A stretch of DNA of 64,000 bases from Caulobacter vibrioides (lineage in GTDB: Bacteria; Pseudomonadota; Alphaproteobacteria; Caulobacterales; Caulobacteraceae). The stretch covers positions 62,001-126,000 of the forward strand of contig NZ_PJRR01000019.1 of NCBI RefSeq assembly GCF_002858865.1. Reading direction: 5' to 3'. The position numbers and the translations under genes are program-made. The notes beneath the pieces were generated by a model. That model saw only the letters and a program-made list of their open reading frames with translations. It did not search any database and was not told where the DNA came from. Positions 8,605-17,913 of the stretch are shown piece by piece (position 1 is the first letter of the stretch; each line of letters begins with the position of its first letter).

Positions 8605-10122
8605 CTATTCGTCCGACGGGATGTTCCGCGCCTGGGCGAAGTAGTGGTCGCGGGCCAGGTTGCCAAAGCGGGTGGTGTCGCTGTTGAACGACAGGCGCAC
8701 GGTGCCGATGGGGCCGTGACGTTGCTTGGCGATGATCACTTCGGCAAGGCCCTGGAGCCGGTCCATCTCTTCCTGCCAGGTCAGGTGCTCGGGCGTGCCT
8801 TCGCGCGGCTCGGCGCGGCCCACATAATAGGCCTCGCGGTACACGAACCAGACCATGTCGGCGTCCTGTTCGATCGAGCCCGATTCCCGAAGGTCGGAGA
8901 GCTGGGGACGCTTGTCGTCACGCTGTTCGACCTGACGCGACAGCTGCGACAGGGCGATGACCGGGACACTGAGCTCCTTGGCCAGGGCCTTCAGGCCCAT
9001 GGTGATCTGCGAGACTTCCTGCACGCGGTTGGCGTTAGCGCCGAGGTCCGAGCCCGTCACCAGCTGCAGGTAGTCGACCACGATCAGATCGAGACCCACC
9101 TGGCGCTTCAGGCGGCGGGCCCGGGCGGTCAGCTTGGCGATCGAGATACCACCGGTGGCGTCGATATAGAGCGGCGCGTTCTGCAGCTCCATGGCCGCGT
9201 CGCGTACCCGGCCGAACTCGCTGGCGTCGATCTCGCCCTTACGCAGGCGGTCGCCCGAGACGCCCGAGGCGTCGGCCAGCATACGCAGGGCCAACTGCTC
9301 GGCGCTCATTTCCAGCGAGTAGAAGGCCACGACCCCGCCCTGGACGGTCTTTTTCGTGCCGTCGGGCTGGATCTCGTAGGCATACTTCTTGGCGATGTTG
9401 AAGGCGATGTTGGTCGCCAGGGCCGTCTTACCCATCGAGGGGCGTCCGGCCAGGATGATCAAGTCGGACGGGTGCAGACCGCCGATCTTCTGATCGAGGT
9501 CCATCAGGTCGGTCGAGACGCCCGACATGCCGCCGTCGCGGCTATAGGCCTCGGCGGTCATCTCGACCGCGCCGCGCAGGGCGTCGCCGAAGGACACGAA
9601 GCCCGAAGAGGCCGCGCCGCTTTCGGCCAGGCTGTAGAGGCTCTGTTCCGCCGCCTCGATCTGATCGCGGGCGTTACGCTTTTCGTCGTTGCCGCCTTGC
9701 GCCGCCGTGGCGATGTCGCCGCCGATGCGGATCAGTTCGCGACGCAGCGACAGGTCGAAGATCACGCGGGCGTAGTCGCCGACATTGGCCGCTGGCGGCG
9801 CGCGGTCGACGAGGTCGGCCAGATAGCGCAGACCGCCCAGCTCCTCGAAGGCGGGGTCCTTCTTGAACTCGTCGGCCAGCAGGATCGGCTCGGCCAGCTG
9901 GCCCTTGCGGACGTGGGTCTCGATCGCCTGGAACAGACGCTGGTGGAAGGGCTCGTAGAAGCAGCGGGCCTGCAGATTGTCGCTCAGGCGCTCATAGGCG
10001 GCGTTGTCATACAGCAGGACGCCCAGCAGCGCTTGTTCGGCTTCCATGTTGTGCGGCGCCACGTTGATCGTGGGCTCGGGAAGACCGGGAAGAACGAGGT
10101 CGAGCGCAGGGACGAGAGACAT
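8605..10122 (-). CDS. dnaB: Replicative DNA helicase DnaB
   Basis: The hexameric 5'-3' helicase that unwinds the chromosome at the fork. The N-terminal domain (about 20-120) binds primase and loader; a linker leads to the RecA-like motor with Walker A GRPSMGKT at about 226-233, Walker B LIVVDYLQL and the SQLSRQVEQR segment. The length, 505 residues, is standard, and no intein is present. The ATG at 10122 gives the usual MSLVP start; a GTG two codons upstream is possible. No strong Shine-Dalgarno sequence is visible. The gene is monocistronic here, with a receptor gene 215 bases upstream. Confidence 0.97.
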   Translation of the reverse strand: MSLVPALDLVLPGLPEPTINVAPHNMEAEQALLGVLLYDNAAYERLSDNLQARCFYEPFHQRLFQAIETHVRKGQLAEPILLADEFKKDPAFEELGGLRYLADLVDRAPPAANVGDYARVIFDLSLRRELIRIGGDIATAAQGGNDEKRNARDQIEAAEQSLYSLAESGAASSGFVSFGDALRGAVEMTAEAYSRDGGMSGVSTDLMDLDQKIGGLHPSDLIILAGRPSMGKTALATNIAFNIAKKYAYEIQPDGTKKTVQGGVVAFYSLEMSAEQLALRMLADASGVSGDRLRKGEIDASEFGRVRDAAMELQNAPLYIDATGGISIAKLTARARRLKRQVGLDLIVVDYLQLVTGSDLGANANRVQEVSQITMGLKALAKELSVPVIALSQLSRQVEQRDDKRPQLSDLRESGSIEQDADMVWFVYREAYYVGRAEPREGTPEHLTWQEEMDRLQGLAEVIIAKQRHGPIGTVRLSFNSDTTRFGNLARDHYFAQARNIPSDE

Positions 10123-10270
10123 CGGCACAGGTTAACGCGACGCGCTTTGCGACGCGCGGGCCAGTTGGCCCGGCGCCCCAAGATGAACGGGGATGTTCTG
10201 TGTATGTTTTGGCTGGCTCCAAGCGCAAGGCGCGGCGGTCGGCGGGGCGTCCGCTTCTGACGTTGGGACT

Positions 10271-10304
10271 AAAAGAACGGGCGCGGAGATCGCTCTCCGC
10301 GCCC
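10271..10304 (-). terminator. Intrinsic terminator of the TonB-dependent receptor gene
   Basis: On the minus strand an 11-bp perfect GC-rich stem (10294-10304 with 10279-10289) closes a GCGA loop and is followed by GTTCTTTTAG. It lies 34 bases past the receptor stop codon. Confidence 0.85.
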
Positions 10305-10337
10305 GCCTCTAAGCTCGGTCGGAAGGCCCTGGATGGC

Positions 10338-12767
10338 CTACCAGCTGACGCTGATCCGGCCGTAGAAGAAGCGGCCGTTGAAGCCGAACGGCGAGAAGCC
10401 GGTGAAGGCCGTCGCGTTCGTCGTGTTGACGTTGGCCGGCGTGCGGTTGGGGTACTCGTCGAACAGGTTGTTGGCGCCGATCGCCAGATTAAGCCGCTCG
10501 TTGATAGCGTAGCGGCCTTCCAGATCGACGACAGCCTTCGAACCCGTACGAACGTCGAAGGCGCCGGTCGGGTCGTTGTTGGGCGACAGGACCGAGCCGT
10601 AGAAGGTGGTCTTCAGCGTCGCGCCCCAGGCTTCGCGGCTCCAGTCGCCGGCCAGGGTGATCTTCCGCTTGGGCGTGCCTTCCTCGAAGGTCAGCACGTT
10701 GGCGCGGTTGAACAGGCTGGGCGGAACCGGCAGCGACGAGAGGGTGTTGGTCGTCGGCAGCTTGGTGACGTCGGTCTTGTTGAAGTTGGCCGCCGCCGTC
10801 AGGTCGAACCGGCCGGCCTGGTCGTCGTCGATCCGGTAGCGCGCCACCACGTCGACGCCCTTGGTCTGGGTGTCGACGCCGTTGAGGAAGAAGCGCGCCG
10901 CCGTCACGTTGAACGGGGCCAGCAGGTTGTAGATCGCCACCGCCGTGGCCGAGCCGGTGGCCGAGCCCTGGATGTTCTCCGAAAGCACGATCCGGTTGTC
11001 GATCTTGATCTGGTAGGCGTCGACGGTCAGCTCGAACGGACCGCGTTGGAAGACGACGCCGGCCGACAGGTTGTCCGACTTCTCGGCTTCCAGAGGCTTG
11101 GCGCCCAGCACCTTGGCCACGGCGCTGGTGGCGGGGAAGGTGCCGACCTCCACCGGCGTGGAGACGCCGTTGATGATGATGAAGTTGGTCGAGGTGGTGG
11201 TGAAGAACTGTTGCTGCAGCGCCGGCGCACGGAAGCCTGTCGAGACCGCGCCGCGAATGGCGAAGCCCTCGGTCAGTTCGTAGCGCGCGGCCAGCTTGCC
11301 GGTCGTCGTCGAGCCGAAGTCCGAATAGTCCTCGTAGCGAACGGCGGCCGAGGCGGTGAAGCGCTCGGTCAGGCGCGATTCCAGGTCGAGATAGAGACCG
11401 ATATTGTCGCGGTCCCGCGACAGCACGTTCGACGGCTGGAAGCCTGGGAAGCCCTGCGCGCCCGCCGCGGCCGTGGTGATCGGACCCCGGTTATACGAGG
11501 TCGGCTCGCCGGCGCGGATCGAATAGCCTTCCCAGCGCGCTTCAGCGCCGAAGGCGACGTTCAGCGGCTCATAGGCGCCGATATCCACGCCGCGCGACAC
11601 GTCCAGGCCGACCACTGTCTGGTCGTAGGTCATGCCGCCGGACTTGAAGCTCGTCTGGCTGGCTGCGCCATAGGAGGCGTTGGCCGAGCTTTCGGTGCGG
11701 TAGTCGATCTTGTTCTTGCCGTAGACGACGTTCAGGTCGACCTTGAAGCTCGCCAGATCGCCCTTCAGGCCGAAGGCGGCCGTCGAGTCTTCGATGTCGG
11801 TCGCGATGATCGGCAGGTAGCCGTTCGGATAGATCGAGGCGACCGGCGTCTGGCGCGCGTCGCCGACGATGCGCGGGAAGGCCGCGCTGCCGCCTTCGCG
11901 CGTCTGGTAGCCGGCCCAGCCATAGGCTTCCCAGCCCGAACCGACCGGCAGGCCGGCGTTCAGATAGACGGTCTTGTCCTTCACCTCGGCGTCGCCGTAG
12001 CGCGAGGTCACCCTGGCCGGCGTGACGCGAACATCGATGTCGCCGCGGCTGGTGGGGTTGCGGTCCCGATACTCGGCCGAGACGGTCAGGAAGCCGTCGG
12101 CGCCCAGCGGCAGGCCCTGCCAGGCCTGGAGGGTGACGGTTTCGCCATCGCGCTCGCGGCGGCCGTCGGTGTTGCGTGCGGTTTCAACCAGGGTGTTGTA
12201 GCCGCCATAGGTGATGGTCGCGCCGCCGCCCGAGCGCGCTTCGCGCAGGCGCAGGTTGATGACGCCGGCGATGGCGTCAGAGCCATATTGCGCGGAGGCG
12301 CCGTCGCGCAGCACTTCGACGCGGTCGAGCGCGATGGTCGGGATGGCGTTCAGGTCGACAGCGGCCGAGCCGCGTCCGATCGAACCGTTCACATTGACCA
12401 GGGCCGAGGAATGACGCCGGGCGCCGTTGACCAGCACCAAGGTCTGATCAGGGGCGAGGCCTCGCAGGGTGGCCGGGCGGATGTGGTCGGTGCCGTCGGT
12501 GATGGCCGGGCGCGGGAAGTTGATCGAGGGCGCCAGCGTCGACAGCGACTGCGCCAGTTCGGTGGTGCCGGTGCGGGTCAGCGCCTTTTCACTGACCACG
12601 TCGACGGGGGCCAAGGTGTCCAGTCGCGATCGACCCGCCGTGCGGGTGCCGGTAATGACGAGTTCGTCGACGGACGTCTGATCGGTGTCCGTGGCGCTCT
12701 GGGCGTTGGCCATGGTCGCGACGCTGGCCAGCGAGGCTGCAGCGAGTAGGAAGGTCTTGTAGCGCAT
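10338..12767 (-). CDS. TonB-dependent outer-membrane receptor
   Basis: An 809-residue receptor that takes up a ligand across the outer membrane using TonB energy. Residues 1-22 are a Sec signal peptide ending in ANA. A TonB-box-like VDELVITG lies at 33-40, then the plug domain with LRGLAPDQTLVLVNGARR and RVEVLRDGASAQYGSDAIAGVINL-type motifs, then a beta-barrel ending in the aromatic outer-membrane C-terminus RISVSW. Caulobacter has dozens of such receptors; the ligand cannot be named. No adjacent transporter or hydrolase gives a clue. GAGGGG precedes the ATG, and a terminator follows. Confidence 0.95.
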   Translation of the reverse strand: MRYKTFLLAAASLASVATMANAQSATDTDQTSVDELVITGTRTAGRSRLDTLAPVDVVSEKALTRTGTTELAQSLSTLAPSINFPRPAITDGTDHIRPATLRGLAPDQTLVLVNGARRHSSALVNVNGSIGRGSAAVDLNAIPTIALDRVEVLRDGASAQYGSDAIAGVINLRLREARSGGGATITYGGYNTLVETARNTDGRRERDGETVTLQAWQGLPLGADGFLTVSAEYRDRNPTSRGDIDVRVTPARVTSRYGDAEVKDKTVYLNAGLPVGSGWEAYGWAGYQTREGGSAAFPRIVGDARQTPVASIYPNGYLPIIATDIEDSTAAFGLKGDLASFKVDLNVVYGKNKIDYRTESSANASYGAASQTSFKSGGMTYDQTVVGLDVSRGVDIGAYEPLNVAFGAEARWEGYSIRAGEPTSYNRGPITTAAAGAQGFPGFQPSNVLSRDRDNIGLYLDLESRLTERFTASAAVRYEDYSDFGSTTTGKLAARYELTEGFAIRGAVSTGFRAPALQQQFFTTTSTNFIIINGVSTPVEVGTFPATSAVAKVLGAKPLEAEKSDNLSAGVVFQRGPFELTVDAYQIKIDNRIVLSENIQGSATGSATAVAIYNLLAPFNVTAARFFLNGVDTQTKGVDVVARYRIDDDQAGRFDLTAAANFNKTDVTKLPTTNTLSSLPVPPSLFNRANVLTFEEGTPKRKITLAGDWSREAWGATLKTTFYGSVLSPNNDPTGAFDVRTGSKAVVDLEGRYAINERLNLAIGANNLFDEYPNRTPANVNTTNATAFTGFSPFGFNGRFFYGRISVSW

Positions 12768-12908
12768 CGATTACCCCTCTCGTGATCAAGCGCTTGGCGG
12801 CGGGGCCGTCGGCGCTGGCGGGGTCTAGTCGCCCCGCATCGAGAACATGGGTCGTTCATAATTTAGACACAAGGCGCCCAGCATCGAAGCGTTCTCATAA
12901 CGGGCGCA

Positions 12909-12938
12909 GAAAAAAACGGCGCGGATTGCTCCGCGCCG
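12909..12938 (-). terminator. Intrinsic terminator of rpsF-rpsR-rplI
   Basis: On the minus strand a 9-bp stem (12930-12938 with 12917-12925) and a 4-base loop are followed by a run of seven Ts. It ends 34 bases beyond the rplI stop and separates the ribosomal operon from the receptor promoter. Confidence 0.9.
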
Positions 12939-12971
12939 CCTTTCGTAACAAAGCTCCGATCCCGGACGGGA

Positions 12972-13556
12972 TTAGGCTTCGTAGTGGTCGCCTTCGAACG
13001 AGCCGGCGCCGCCTTCCGCCATGTCTTGGGCGGCTTCGGCTTCGGCCGCGCGATCTTCCTCGAACTGCGAGTTGATCACGTTCTCGCCGCGCGCTTGGCG
13101 CTCGGCTTCGTCTTGGCTGCGCGCGATGTTCAGGGTGACCGTGATGGTCACTTCGGCGTGCAGCTTCACCTTCACTTCGTGGACGCCGAGCGTCTTGATC
13201 GGCTTGTCCAGGACGACCATCGAACGATCGACCTTGCCGCCTTCCGCCTTGATGGCGTCGGCGACGTCGCGGCCCGCGACCGAACCGTACAGCTGGCCGC
13301 TTTCGCCAGCTTGACGGATCAGGATGTATTGCGTGCCGTCCAGCGACTCGCCGTTCTTTTCGGCGGATTCGCGGTTCTTCACGTTGCGGGCTTCGATCTC
13401 AGCGCGCTGAGCTTCGAAGGTGGCCAGGTTCGCCTTGGTGGCGCGCAGGGCCTTGCCGCGGGGCAGCAGGTAGTTCCGGGCGAAGCCGTCCTTGACGGTG
13501 ACTTCGTCGCCGAGGACGCCGGTGCCTTCAACGCGTTCGAGCAGAATGACTTTCAT
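12972..13556 (-). CDS. rplI: 50S ribosomal protein L9
   Basis: L9 binds 23S rRNA near the L1 stalk and limits frameshifting. The N-terminal domain is diagnostic: MKVILLERVEGTGVLGDEV, then GFARNYLLPRGKA. The C-terminal RNA-binding domain follows a long helix. At 194 residues it is about 45 longer than E. coli L9; the extra part is an acidic Glu/Ala-rich tail after residue 150, seen in several alphaproteobacteria. Last gene of the rpsF-rpsR-rplI operon, 13 bases after rpsR, and followed by a strong terminator. Confidence 0.97.
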   Translation of the reverse strand: MKVILLERVEGTGVLGDEVTVKDGFARNYLLPRGKALRATKANLATFEAQRAEIEARNVKNRESAEKNGESLDGTQYILIRQAGESGQLYGSVAGRDVADAIKAEGGKVDRSMVVLDKPIKTLGVHEVKVKLHAEVTITVTLNIARSQDEAERQARGENVINSQFEEDRAAEAEAAQDMAEGGAGSFEGDHYEA

Positions 13557-13569
13557 CGTGGCGTCTCCC

Positions 13570-13848
13570 TTACTTCACGACGTAGGGGAGCAGAGCCAGG
13601 AAGCGGGCGCGCTTGATGGCCTTGGCCAGCTCGCGTTGCTTCTTGGCCGACACCGCGGTGATGCGCGACGGAACGATCTTGCCGCGTTCCGAGACGTAAC
13701 GCTGCAGCAGCTTCACGTCCTTGTAGTCGATCTTCGGCGCGTTGGCGCCCGAGAACGGGCAAACCTTGCGGCGACGGAAGAACGGGCGGCGAGCGCCGCC
13801 AGCGGCGGCGGCCGGAGCGCCGGCTTCAGGAGCAGTCGTATCGGTCAT
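13570..13848 (-). CDS. rpsR: 30S ribosomal protein S18
   Basis: S18 pairs with S6 on the central platform of the small subunit. It is 92 residues with an Ala/Gly-rich, disordered N-terminal extension, then the conserved core: [28 protein letters not shown] and the [28 protein letters not shown]-type C-terminal segment. It lies between rpsF and rplI with gaps of 14 and 13 bases, the usual operon order. Confidence 0.98.
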
Positions 13849-13862
13849 GATCTATCTCTCCC

Positions 13863-14243
13863 TTACGCCTGAGCCTGAGCGCCGAAGTCTTCGCGCGGAC
13901 GTTCCGGGCGGTCGCCGCGATCGCGACGGGCCAGGACCGGCGAGAGTTCGAGGTCCAGCTCTTCCACGCGGATGGTCATGAAGCGCAGCACATCTTCGTT
14001 GATGAGCAGCTGACGCTCCATTTCCTTCACGGCCGGCGCCGGGGCGTCGATCGCGAGCAGGGAATAGTGGCCCTTGCGGTTCTTCTTGATGCGGTAGGTG
14101 AGGTTGCGCAGGCCCCAGTACTCGATCTTGGCGATGTGACCGCCATTCTCTTCGATGAGGGCTTTGAGTTGCTCGTTCAGAGCTTCGGCCTGTTGCGGCG
14201 AGATGTCCTGCCGCGCGATGACCACGTGTTCGTAGAACGCCAT
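13863..14243 (-). CDS. rpsF: 30S ribosomal protein S6
   Basis: S6 binds 16S rRNA as a heterodimer with S18. The protein starts [18 protein letters not shown] and carries the S6 core ([26 protein letters not shown]). The 126-residue length includes a basic, Arg/Asp/Pro-rich tail. The open frame extends 63 codons further upstream, but the ATG at 14243 follows a clear GGAAGAAGGA site and gives the family N-terminus. It is the first gene of the operon and has a leader of about 150 bases. Confidence 0.97.
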
Positions 14244-14403
14244 GTTTTCCTTCTTCCGTTGTGGAAAGCGGCGCGGACGACGACGGAAGTCCGTCGACCA
14301 CGATGGATCCTGCAAGCCGAGCGGGGCGAACCCCGGTCCCGGATGGGTGCGTGCAAGACCGCCTTCCGTGAGAACGCGCGCTCCTACAGGATATGGGGAA
14401 CAA

Positions 14404-14432
14404 ACGCAAGCCGAGGCGGGGGTTGCCGTCAA
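14404..14432 (-). promoter_or_regulatory. Candidate housekeeping promoter of rpsF operon
   Basis: On the minus strand TTGACGG is followed after 14 bases by GCTTGCGT. The first half matches the Caulobacter -35 consensus TTGACGS exactly, spacing is within the usual 10-14, and the second half matches GCTANAWC only partly. It would give a leader of about 150 bases before rpsF. Confidence 0.4.
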
Positions 14433-14511
14433 AACGGGCGTTCACGCGAACTGTCCTACAAATGGCTCGCAAGGCTTCCAAGCCCAAGGCCAAGTATGCT
14501 AGCTGGCGTGC

Positions 14512-15171
14512 ATGGGGATCGGTGCTCGTCTTTGGATCGTGCTCGCGGCGGTTTCGGCCGCCGGTGTCGCGCACGCCGAGATCATCCAGAAGCCGGCCAT
14601 GTCGGTCTCGGCCAAGGACGGCCGCTTCGCCGGCTATTATGCGGCTCTGCCTCTGGACCTCTCCACCGACAAGGAAAAGGTCGCGCTGACGGTCAAGTCG
14701 TCGGGCATGCCCGAGAACCCGACCTACGATCTCGACCTGAACCTCAGTCAGAAGCCCGACGACGAACGGGTGGGGCAGCGCTCGCTGGCCCTGGGCGCCT
14801 CGTGGAACGAGAGCGAGGCGCGTCTTCGCTCGTCGATGTCGAAGCTGTTCGGTTTCGGCCTGCTGCCGCGGGCCAACTTCATCCGCCTGTCGATGGACAT
14901 GAACGCCAGCCAGTCGATCACCGCCCCGGGCGTGGCCCCGGTGGCGCGGGCGAACATCCGCTCGTCCCTGACGCTGGACGGCAAGCCGGTGGGCTCGATC
15001 GCCTTTGGTGGGGGCACGATGGGCGACGAGGGCGTTGATCTCAGCCTGACCCGTCCGTTCGACCTGCCGGCCGAGTTTACGGTCAGCCTGCGCGGCGTCA
15101 GCAACGAGCGGGAGACCTGGCGGCTCCAGGACGCCCGCGCCATGGTCAAGCTGGTGAAGGCGAACTGGTAG
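14512..15171 (+). CDS. Hypothetical exported protein (219 aa)
   Basis: No named family is recognised. Residues 1-22 form a signal peptide ending in AHA, so the mature protein should be periplasmic. The rest looks like a beta-rich domain with alternating polar/hydrophobic strands (SARLRSSMSKLF-like and NIRSSLTLDGKPVGSIAFGGG-like segments). No lipobox or transmembrane helix is present after the signal. Its 3' end overlaps the convergent sterol-desaturase-like gene by 26 bases. Codon use is typical of the neighbourhood, supporting a real gene. Confidence 0.75.
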   Translation: MGIGARLWIVLAAVSAAGVAHAEIIQKPAMSVSAKDGRFAGYYAALPLDLSTDKEKVALTVKSSGMPENPTYDLDLNLSQKPDDERVGQRSLALGASWNESEARLRSSMSKLFGFGLLPRANFIRLSMDMNASQSITAPGVAPVARANIRSSLTLDGKPVGSIAFGGGTMGDEGVDLSLTRPFDLPAEFTVSLRGVSNERETWRLQDARAMVKLVKANW

Positions 15172-15955
15172 CCGCCAGAGCCTTGTCCTTGCGGGCCGTA
15201 ACGGCCGCGAAGCGCTGCAGATACTCCGGGTGCTCGGTGCCCATCAGCTTGTCCCACCAGGTGAAATAGAGGCCGTAATTCCATCCCGCCTGCGCGTGGT
15301 GCAGGTCATGATGAGTGACCGTCGTGAGCCAGGGGATCAGCGGCCGGCCGTCCTTGCGAGCCGGGAACAGCTCATAGCCGGAATGGCCCAGCGTGTTGCG
15401 AACGATCTGGTGCAGCATGAAGAGACCCACCACCGGCCACTGGGTGGGGATCAGGATCATCCACAGCGGTACAAACAGCGCGTTGATGGCGGCCTCGCCC
15501 AGGTCGAAGCTATAGGCGGTGAAAGGTGAGGGGTTGTTCGACCGGTGATGACGCCGGTGGAAGGTGCGGAACAGGCGCCGGTCGTGGATCATCCGGTGCG
15601 TCCAGTAGAACCAGGCGTCATGGGCGATGATCATCAGGACCAGACTGGTCCAGAACCACACCGGACCCCAGCCCTTGGCGATCAGTGGCCCGGGCAGCCA
15701 GCCGGCGCGGAATAGGCCGAAGGTGATCAGTCCGAAGGTCGAGAACACCATCACCGAGCGGATCGAGATCGCGAACTCGGTCAGCAGTTGCCGCCCAGCA
15801 GGTCGGGTGTCGCGGATCTTGCGGCCCGCCATGGGCTTGGCGAGCAGCACCCAGAGGACGAACCAGACGCCGATCGAGAACACGGCATAGCGTGTCACGT
15901 CGATCTGCATGCCGATCAGCCAGTTGCGGGCGAAGGGGATCAGGTGGTCTAGCAT
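15146..15955 (-). CDS. Sterol desaturase / fatty acid hydroxylase family membrane protein
   Basis: A di-iron membrane oxygenase of 269 residues. The histidine clusters expected for metal binding are visible: HDAWFYWTHRMIH (HX3-4H type), FHRRHH and, near the C-terminus, THHDLHHA. About four transmembrane segments surround them. Family members hydroxylate or desaturate fatty acyl, sphingolipid, sterol or carotenoid substrates; the substrate here is unknown. The ATG at 15955 follows CCGGAG and is preferred over an in-frame TTG five codons upstream. Confidence 0.88.
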   Translation of the reverse strand: MLDHLIPFARNWLIGMQIDVTRYAVFSIGVWFVLWVLLAKPMAGRKIRDTRPAGRQLLTEFAISIRSVMVFSTFGLITFGLFRAGWLPGPLIAKGWGPVWFWTSLVLMIIAHDAWFYWTHRMIHDRRLFRTFHRRHHRSNNPSPFTAYSFDLGEAAINALFVPLWMILIPTQWPVVGLFMLHQIVRNTLGHSGYELFPARKDGRPLIPWLTTVTHHDLHHAQAGWNYGLYFTWWDKLMGTEHPEYLQRFAAVTARKDKALAATSSPSPA

Positions 15956-16028
15956 CGGGGGCTCCGGCAATGGGTGGGACGTCGCCAGGGAAGCCCGCGG
16001 ATCTTGAGCCGTCGCGCCGATGTTGAAA

Positions 16029-17141
16029 TCAGGCCCGCTTGTCGCTTTTCGACGCGCCTTCCCCGGTTTCGACCAGCCGCAGGGGCGCGTAGGCGGGTGT
16101 CGCTTCCAGGCGCCAGGCGGTAGGGGTCACGCCCGTCGCGGCGCGGAAGGCCCGGTTGAAAGGACCCAGGGACGCAAAGCCCAGCTCATAGGCGATGGTC
16201 GACACCGACTTCAGCGCCTGCTCGGGATCGGCCAGGGCGATCTTGGCCGCCTCGATCCGCCGGCCATTGACGTAGTCGGCGAAGTTGCGGTGCCCCAGCG
16301 TGCCGTTGATCAGCTTGCGCAGGCGGTGCTCAGGCGCGCCGACGAGCGCCGCCAGGGCGCCGATCGAAAGGTCCTCGCCGCGCCAGACCTCGTTCTCGTT
16401 CATCGCCTTGTCGAGGCGCGCCAGGACCAGGCGGTCGGCGGGGGTGAGGTCGAGGGCTTCGGCGGCCTTCGGGGAGGGTGCTTCGCCGGCGGCCGGTGAG
16501 GCCTGGACCAGCACCGGCTCGGCGCGCAGCAGGGCCAGCGCCGAGCCGACTCCCAGCGCGGCCAGCCCGAACGCTTGGGCGAGGCTCGGCAGGACTGGGC
16601 CCTGACCGAAGCCGAAATCGCAAAGCGTTTGAACGAACATGTAGCCCGTGGCCGCCGCTGCGATCGGCGCGCGCAGGCGGCGGCGACGCTCGACCAGGTC
16701 GATCCGCCAACCGCGCCAGGCCATCAGCAGGATGTGGCCGTGAATCACCACCGAGACCGCCGCGAAGCTCCACCAGACGGCGCCACGAGCGGGGGAGGGC
16801 GGCAGGAACGCGCCCGCCGCCCATTGAACGATCACGAAGGCGGGAACGATGAACCGCCACGTCGGGATGTTCGGCTCGTCCTCGAACAAGACGGAACAGA
16901 ACAGCCAGAACACGGCGGCGGTCCAGGCCGACAGAGCCCAGGTCAGGGCGCTGAAGTGGCGCTGCTCAGTGTAGAAGAAGTGGCTGTCGATCACATGCGA
17001 GATCGCGCAAGCCATGAGCAGCACGCCCAGCCAGCGGACGGGCGTCATCTTGCGGCTGGCGGCGAGCGAAACGCCCGTGGCGGCGAAGGCGCCGACGGCG
17101 AGGCCGCGAACGGCGAGTTCGATTTGCGCGAGATCGGTCAT
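16029..17141 (-). CDS. AraC-family regulator with membrane-embedded N-terminus
   Basis: A 370-residue protein in two parts. Residues 1 to about 215 hold roughly seven hydrophobic segments, ending with LAALGVGSALALL. Residues about 260-350 are an AraC-type double helix-turn-helix: DLSIGALAALVGAPEHRLRKLI, then RRIEAAKIAL and STIAYELGFASLGPFNRAFRAATGVTPTAWR-type sequence. This architecture implies a membrane-bound transcription factor that senses a membrane or periplasmic cue. No operator or target is evident. The neighbouring exported peroxiredoxin lies 71 bases upstream on the same strand. Confidence 0.88.
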   Translation of the reverse strand: MTDLAQIELAVRGLAVGAFAATGVSLAASRKMTPVRWLGVLLMACAISHVIDSHFFYTEQRHFSALTWALSAWTAAVFWLFCSVLFEDEPNIPTWRFIVPAFVIVQWAAGAFLPPSPARGAVWWSFAAVSVVIHGHILLMAWRGWRIDLVERRRRLRAPIAAAATGYMFVQTLCDFGFGQGPVLPSLAQAFGLAALGVGSALALLRAEPVLVQASPAAGEAPSPKAAEALDLTPADRLVLARLDKAMNENEVWRGEDLSIGALAALVGAPEHRLRKLINGTLGHRNFADYVNGRRIEAAKIALADPEQALKSVSTIAYELGFASLGPFNRAFRAATGVTPTAWRLEATPAYAPLRLVETGEGASKSDKRA

Positions 17142-17212
17142 GGCCGATCATGACCGCAGGCGCGCGCGGGGCTCAACCCGCGCGGCTGGTCGGAATCCAA
17201 AAACGCTCGCTA

Positions 17213-17746
17213 CTACTTCTTGGCCTTGTAGGCCTTCACCGCGCCCATCGTCTGTTGGACGTGGCCCATGAAGTTGCCGTCGGTGTGGCTGAGCAGGATC
17301 TTGCCGTTGGGGGCGATCACATAAGAGGTGCGGTTGGACCAGTCGGGCTTCACCGCCATGGCCACGTCATAGGCCTTGATCAGCGCCTTGTCGGCGGCGG
17401 CGACCGCGAACTTGTCGCGGCAGTGTTCCTTGGAAAAGTCCTTGAGGCGGTCGACATTGCCGGCCGTCATGCCGATCACCGTGGCGCCCAGCTTTTCGAA
17501 TTCCGGGGTGGCTTCGGCGAACTCGCGCGCCTCGGCGGTGCAGCCGGCGGTGTAGGCGGCCGGGAAGAAGTACAGCACCACCGGCCCTTTCTTCAGCGCC
17601 TTGGCCAGGTTGAAGTCAAAGTCCTTGCCGGCCAGGGCGCCCTTGGCGCTGAAGTCCGGGGCCTTGTCGCCGGCCTTGAGGGCGGCCAGGGCGGGGGACG
17701 CGAAAGCGAGGGCGACTGCGGCGACACCGGCGAGAACGATCTTCAT
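17213..17746 (-). CDS. Exported peroxiredoxin (AhpC/TSA, BCP-like)
   Basis: A thiol peroxidase of 177 residues that reduces H2O2 or organic peroxides. A signal peptide ends at about residue 21 (SPALA), placing it in the periplasm. The peroxidatic cysteine lies in the family motif PAAYTAGC (PxxxTxxC), with the supporting Arg downstream. A second Cys in KEHC may be the resolving residue, as in some BCP/PrxQ enzymes, though its distance is large. The periplasmic location is unusual for BCP. It is divergent from fabD, 167 bases apart. Confidence 0.87.
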   Translation of the reverse strand: MKIVLAGVAAVALAFASPALAALKAGDKAPDFSAKGALAGKDFDFNLAKALKKGPVVLYFFPAAYTAGCTAEAREFAEATPEFEKLGATVIGMTAGNVDRLKDFSKEHCRDKFAVAAADKALIKAYDVAMAVKPDWSNRTSYVIAPNGKILLSHTDGNFMGHVQQTMGAVKAYKAKK

Positions 17747-17913
17747 GGCGCGACTCCGAAGGAAAGATGGTCAGGGTACGTGGGCGCGCGCACTTTGGAC
17801 GTGGTCGCGGTGATTGCAAGCCTTGGTCGCCACACGGCGTCGCACTTGCTCGTCCGGCGGCTTTACCCTAACCCTCCCGGCCTTGAATCTCTTTAGAAAC
17901 GGAGCGGGCTTCG

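Noticed and set aside
13863-14432. 189-residue version of ribosomal protein S6
   Set aside because: The first 63 codons are unrelated to S6, and a strong ribosome site precedes the ATG at 14243.
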